A DNA stretch of 64,000 bases from Oxalobacteraceae bacterium OTU3CAMAD1 (GTDB taxonomy: Bacteria > Pseudomonadota > Gammaproteobacteria > Burkholderiales > Burkholderiaceae_D), in assembly GCA_024123915.1 (NCBI GenBank), contig CP099650.1, positions 4,340,001-4,404,000 on the forward strand, read 5' to 3'. Shown here piece after piece: positions 61,876 to 64,000 of this stretch (its first letter is position 1; each line of letters begins with the position of its first letter). A program made the position numbers and the translations under genes. The notes under the pieces are model-generated. The model saw only the letters and a program-made list of their open reading frames with translations, was not told the origin of the DNA and did no database searches.

Positions 61876-64000
61876 TTATCCCACGAACTTACGGGCATTG
61901 CGGAACATGCGCATCCAAGGAGAATCCTCGCCCCACGCTTCCGGATGCCAGGACTGCTGCACCGAGCGGAACACGCGCTCCGCATGCGGCATCATGACCG
62001 TGAAGCGGCCATCGGCCGTGGTCACCGACGTCAAGCCCTGCGGCGAGCCGTTCGGATTGAACGGGTAAGCCTCGGTGGCCGCGCCGCGCTGGTCGACGAA
62101 ACGCATCGTCGCCACCGCCTCGGCGATGTTGCCGGTCTGGGTGAAGTCCGCGTAGCCTTCGCCGTGGGCGATGGCGATCGGCGTTTGCGTGCCGGCCATG
62201 CCGTTGAAGAAGATCGACGGCGAATCCAGCACTTCCACCATCGCGAAGCGCGCTTCGAACTTCTCCGATTTGTTGGTGGTGAACTTCGGCCACGCATGCG
62301 CGCCCGGGATGATGGCCTTCAGATTACTCATCATCTGGCAACCGTTGCACACGCCCAGGCCGAAGCTGTCCGTGCGCGCGAAGAAGCGGGCGAACTGCTC
62401 GGACAAGGCGGCGTTGAACAGGATCGTCTTGGCCCAGCCCTCGCCGGCGCCCAGCACGTCGCCGTACGAGAAGCCGCCGACGGCGATGATGCCCTGGAAG
62501 TCGTCCAGCTTGACCCTGCCCGCGATCAGATCGCTCATGTGCACGTCGACGGCGTTGAAGCCCGCCTGGTGCATCACGTACGCGGTCTCGATGTGCGAAT
62601 TGACGCCCTGCTCGCGCAGGATCGCCACGCGCGGACGCACGCCGGTCGCGATGAACGGCGCGGCCACGTTCTCGGTCAGGTCAAAGGTGATCTTCGGCGT
62701 CATGCCTGGTTCGGCTTCGTCCAGGATGCGGTCGTATTCGGCGTCGGCGCAGGCCGGATTGTCGCGCAGGCGGGCGATGCGCCAGCTGGTTTCGCTCCAC
62801 AGGCGGTGCAACGCGGCACGCGGCTGGTTGTAGATGATCTTGGCGTCGCGGGTGAACTCAATCACGCCACGGTCGTTCGGTTTGCCGATAATATGGCTGC
62901 ACGCGCCCAGGTTGAAGGAGCGCAGCACGTCCATGACCAGCGACTTCTCGTCGGCGCGCACCTGGATCACGGCGCCCAGCTCCTCGGAGAACAGCGCGCG
63001 CAAGGTTTGCTCGTTGCGGCGTTCGGCGATCTGGCCGGCCCAGTTCTTGGCGTCGCCCTGGTCGGCGCCGTGGCCCTCTTCCAGGGTCAGGATGTCGAGG
63101 TTGATCGACAGGCCCGCGCGGCCGGCGAAGGCCATCTCGGTCAGCGTGCCAAACAGGCCGCCGTCGGAACGGTCATGGTAGGCCAGCAGCTTGCCGTCCG
63201 CGTTCAACTGCTGGATGGCGGCGAAGAAGGCTTTCAGGTCTTCCGGGCTGTCGACGTCCGGCGTCTCGTTGCCCAGTTGGCCCATGACCAGCGACAGCGC
63301 CGAGGCGCCCAGGCGATTTTTGCCGCGACCCAGATCGATCAGGATCATGGCGGTGTCGCCGGCGTCGGTCTTGATCTGCGGCGTCAGCGATTTGCGCACG
63401 TCGTAGACCGGCGCGAAGGCCGAGACGATCAACGAAACCGGCGAGGTGACAGCTTTAGAATCACCATCGTCTTTCCACGTGGTGCGCATCGACAGCGAAT
63501 CCTTGCCGACCGGGATGCTGATCCCCAGCGCCGGACACAGTTCCATGCCGACCGCCTTGACGGTGTCGAACAGCGCCGCGTCCTGGCCCGGCTGGCCGCA
63601 GGCGGCCATCCAGTTGGCCGACAGTTTGATGTCGGAGATATCCTTGATCGGCGCGGCGGCGATGTTGGTGATCGATTCGGCGACGGCCATGCGGCCCGAC
63701 GCGGCGGCATTGATGACGGCCAGCGGCGTGCGCTCGCCCATCGCCATCGCTTCGCCCAGATACCCTTCAAAGCTCATCGCGGTGACGGCGCAATCGGCCA
63801 CCGGCACCTGCCATGGGCCGACCATCTGGTCGCGCACGGACATGCCGCCCACGGTACGGTCGCCGATGGTGATCAGGAAGGATTTGTCGCCGACGGTCGG
63901 CAGCAGCAGCACGCGCTTGGCCGCTTCTTCCAGTTCGATGCCGGTCAGGTCGATGGCCGGGAATTCGTTTTGCACGTGGTGCGCGTCGCGCTGCATCTTC
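61876..64000 (-). CDS. purL: phosphoribosylformylglycinamidine synthase, C-terminal part
   Basis: 708 codons running off the right edge. PurL converts FGAR, glutamine and ATP to FGAM in purine synthesis. Visible are AIRS-like domains ([48 protein letters not shown]) and the C-terminal glutaminase: [14 protein letters not shown], nucleophile Cys in [12 protein letters not shown], and His/Glu in [12 protein letters not shown]. This is the long single-chain proteobacterial form; about half the protein lies beyond the window. It is followed by the hairpin at 61801-61836. Confidence 0.97.
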   Translation of the reverse strand, partial: KMQRDAHHVQNEFPAIDLTGIELEEAAKRVLLLPTVGDKSFLITIGDRTVGGMSVRDQMVGPWQVPVADCAVTAMSFEGYLGEAMAMGERTPLAVINAAASGRMAVAESITNIAAAPIKDISDIKLSANWMAACGQPGQDAALFDTVKAVGMELCPALGISIPVGKDSLSMRTTWKDDGDSKAVTSPVSLIVSAFAPVYDVRKSLTPQIKTDAGDTAMILIDLGRGKNRLGASALSLVMGQLGNETPDVDSPEDLKAFFAAIQQLNADGKLLAYHDRSDGGLFGTLTEMAFAGRAGLSINLDILTLEEGHGADQGDAKNWAGQIAERRNEQTLRALFSEELGAVIQVRADEKSLVMDVLRSFNLGACSHIIGKPNDRGVIEFTRDAKIIYNQPRAALHRLWSETSWRIARLRDNPACADAEYDRILDEAEPGMTPKITFDLTENVAAPFIATGVRPRVAILREQGVNSHIETAYVMHQAGFNAVDVHMSDLIAGRVKLDDFQGIIAVGGFSYGDVLGAGEGWAKTILFNAALSEQFARFFARTDSFGLGVCNGCQMMSNLKAIIPGAHAWPKFTTNKSEKFEARFAMVEVLDSPSIFFNGMAGTQTPIAIAHGEGYADFTQTGNIAEAVATMRFVDQRGAATEAYPFNPNGSPQGLTSVTTADGRFTVMMPHAERVFRSVQQSWHPEAWGEDSPWMRMFRNARKFVG

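Overview
The window is a high-GC, densely coded stretch of a Betaproteobacterium, most likely an Oxalobacteraceae genome (Massilia/Duganella/Janthinobacterium type). This rests on gene content: an exosortase A (XrtA)/PEP-CTERM exopolysaccharide locus, two PEP-CTERM proteins, YciB-BolA-parvulin and SelO-MsrB neighbourhoods. The species is inference. No rRNA, tRNA, CRISPR array, intact insertion sequence or prophage was seen.

Region 1 (1-27907) is one end of the exopolysaccharide locus. Leftward genes encode the chain-length determinant, the BY-type tyrosine autokinase and a cut-off PEP-CTERM-associated outer-membrane protein. Rightward come a periplasmic trypsin-like protease, the export lipoprotein, and an 'HPr-rel-A' cassette: an exported-looking Cys-containing protein, a PqqD-like chaperone, an HprK-like kinase and a nucleotidyltransferase, joined by ATGA overlaps. 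A leftward operon (18832 to 8041) carries an AMP ligase, PLP decarboxylase, asparagine-synthase-like enzyme, deacetylase, low-molecular-weight phosphatase, acyltransferase, ATP-grasp enzyme, glycosyltransferase and a ThiF/E1-like enzyme. The divergent rightward operon (19092-27907) carries a DegT aminotransferase homologue, FemAB/GNAT protein, acyl carrier protein, two exosortase-associated hydrolases, a glycosyltransferase, a TPR protein and an O-antigen-ligase-like polymerase. Together they look like a machine that builds, decorates, polymerises and exports a polysaccharide, with an unexplained amino-acid/acyl activation branch. The exosortase itself lies outside the window.

Region 2 (27925-43267) is mostly metabolism: GNAT, LysR regulator and tartrate/D-malate dehydrogenase, Cu/Zn superoxide dismutase, a fatty-acid oxidation set (CurA-like reductase, Dabb protein, acyl-CoA dehydrogenase, thiolase, and a separate FadB-like enzyme), a metabolite:H+ symporter, a LuxR-type regulator divergent from a secreted lipase, and a PEP-CTERM protein. 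The thiolase and FadB-like promoters share a 12-bp operator-like motif.

Region 3 (43561-48973) is a chemosensory operon: a soluble double-PAS receptor, CheR, CheD and a triple-CheW protein, followed by a DUF4197 protein.

Region 4 (48974-50518) is a small lower-GC accessory islet. It holds 17 copies of a TTAGAC-type hexamer, spaced at about 10, 20, 21 or 31 bp, flanking an orphan gene whose C-terminus resembles the RAMA/DUF2924 DNA-associated domain. This is the most unusual non-coding structure in the window.

Region 5 (50519-64000) holds a serine beta-lactamase-like hydrolase, an acyl-CoA ligase, selO, msrB, yciB, a bolA-family gene, two tandem parvulin isomerases, a split YeeE/YedE transporter, an AlkD-like gene running into a HAF-repeat PEP-CTERM gene, and the 3' part of purL. 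A palindromic intergenic repeat (core GGCGGATTA...TAATCCGCC) recurs at four places across the window.
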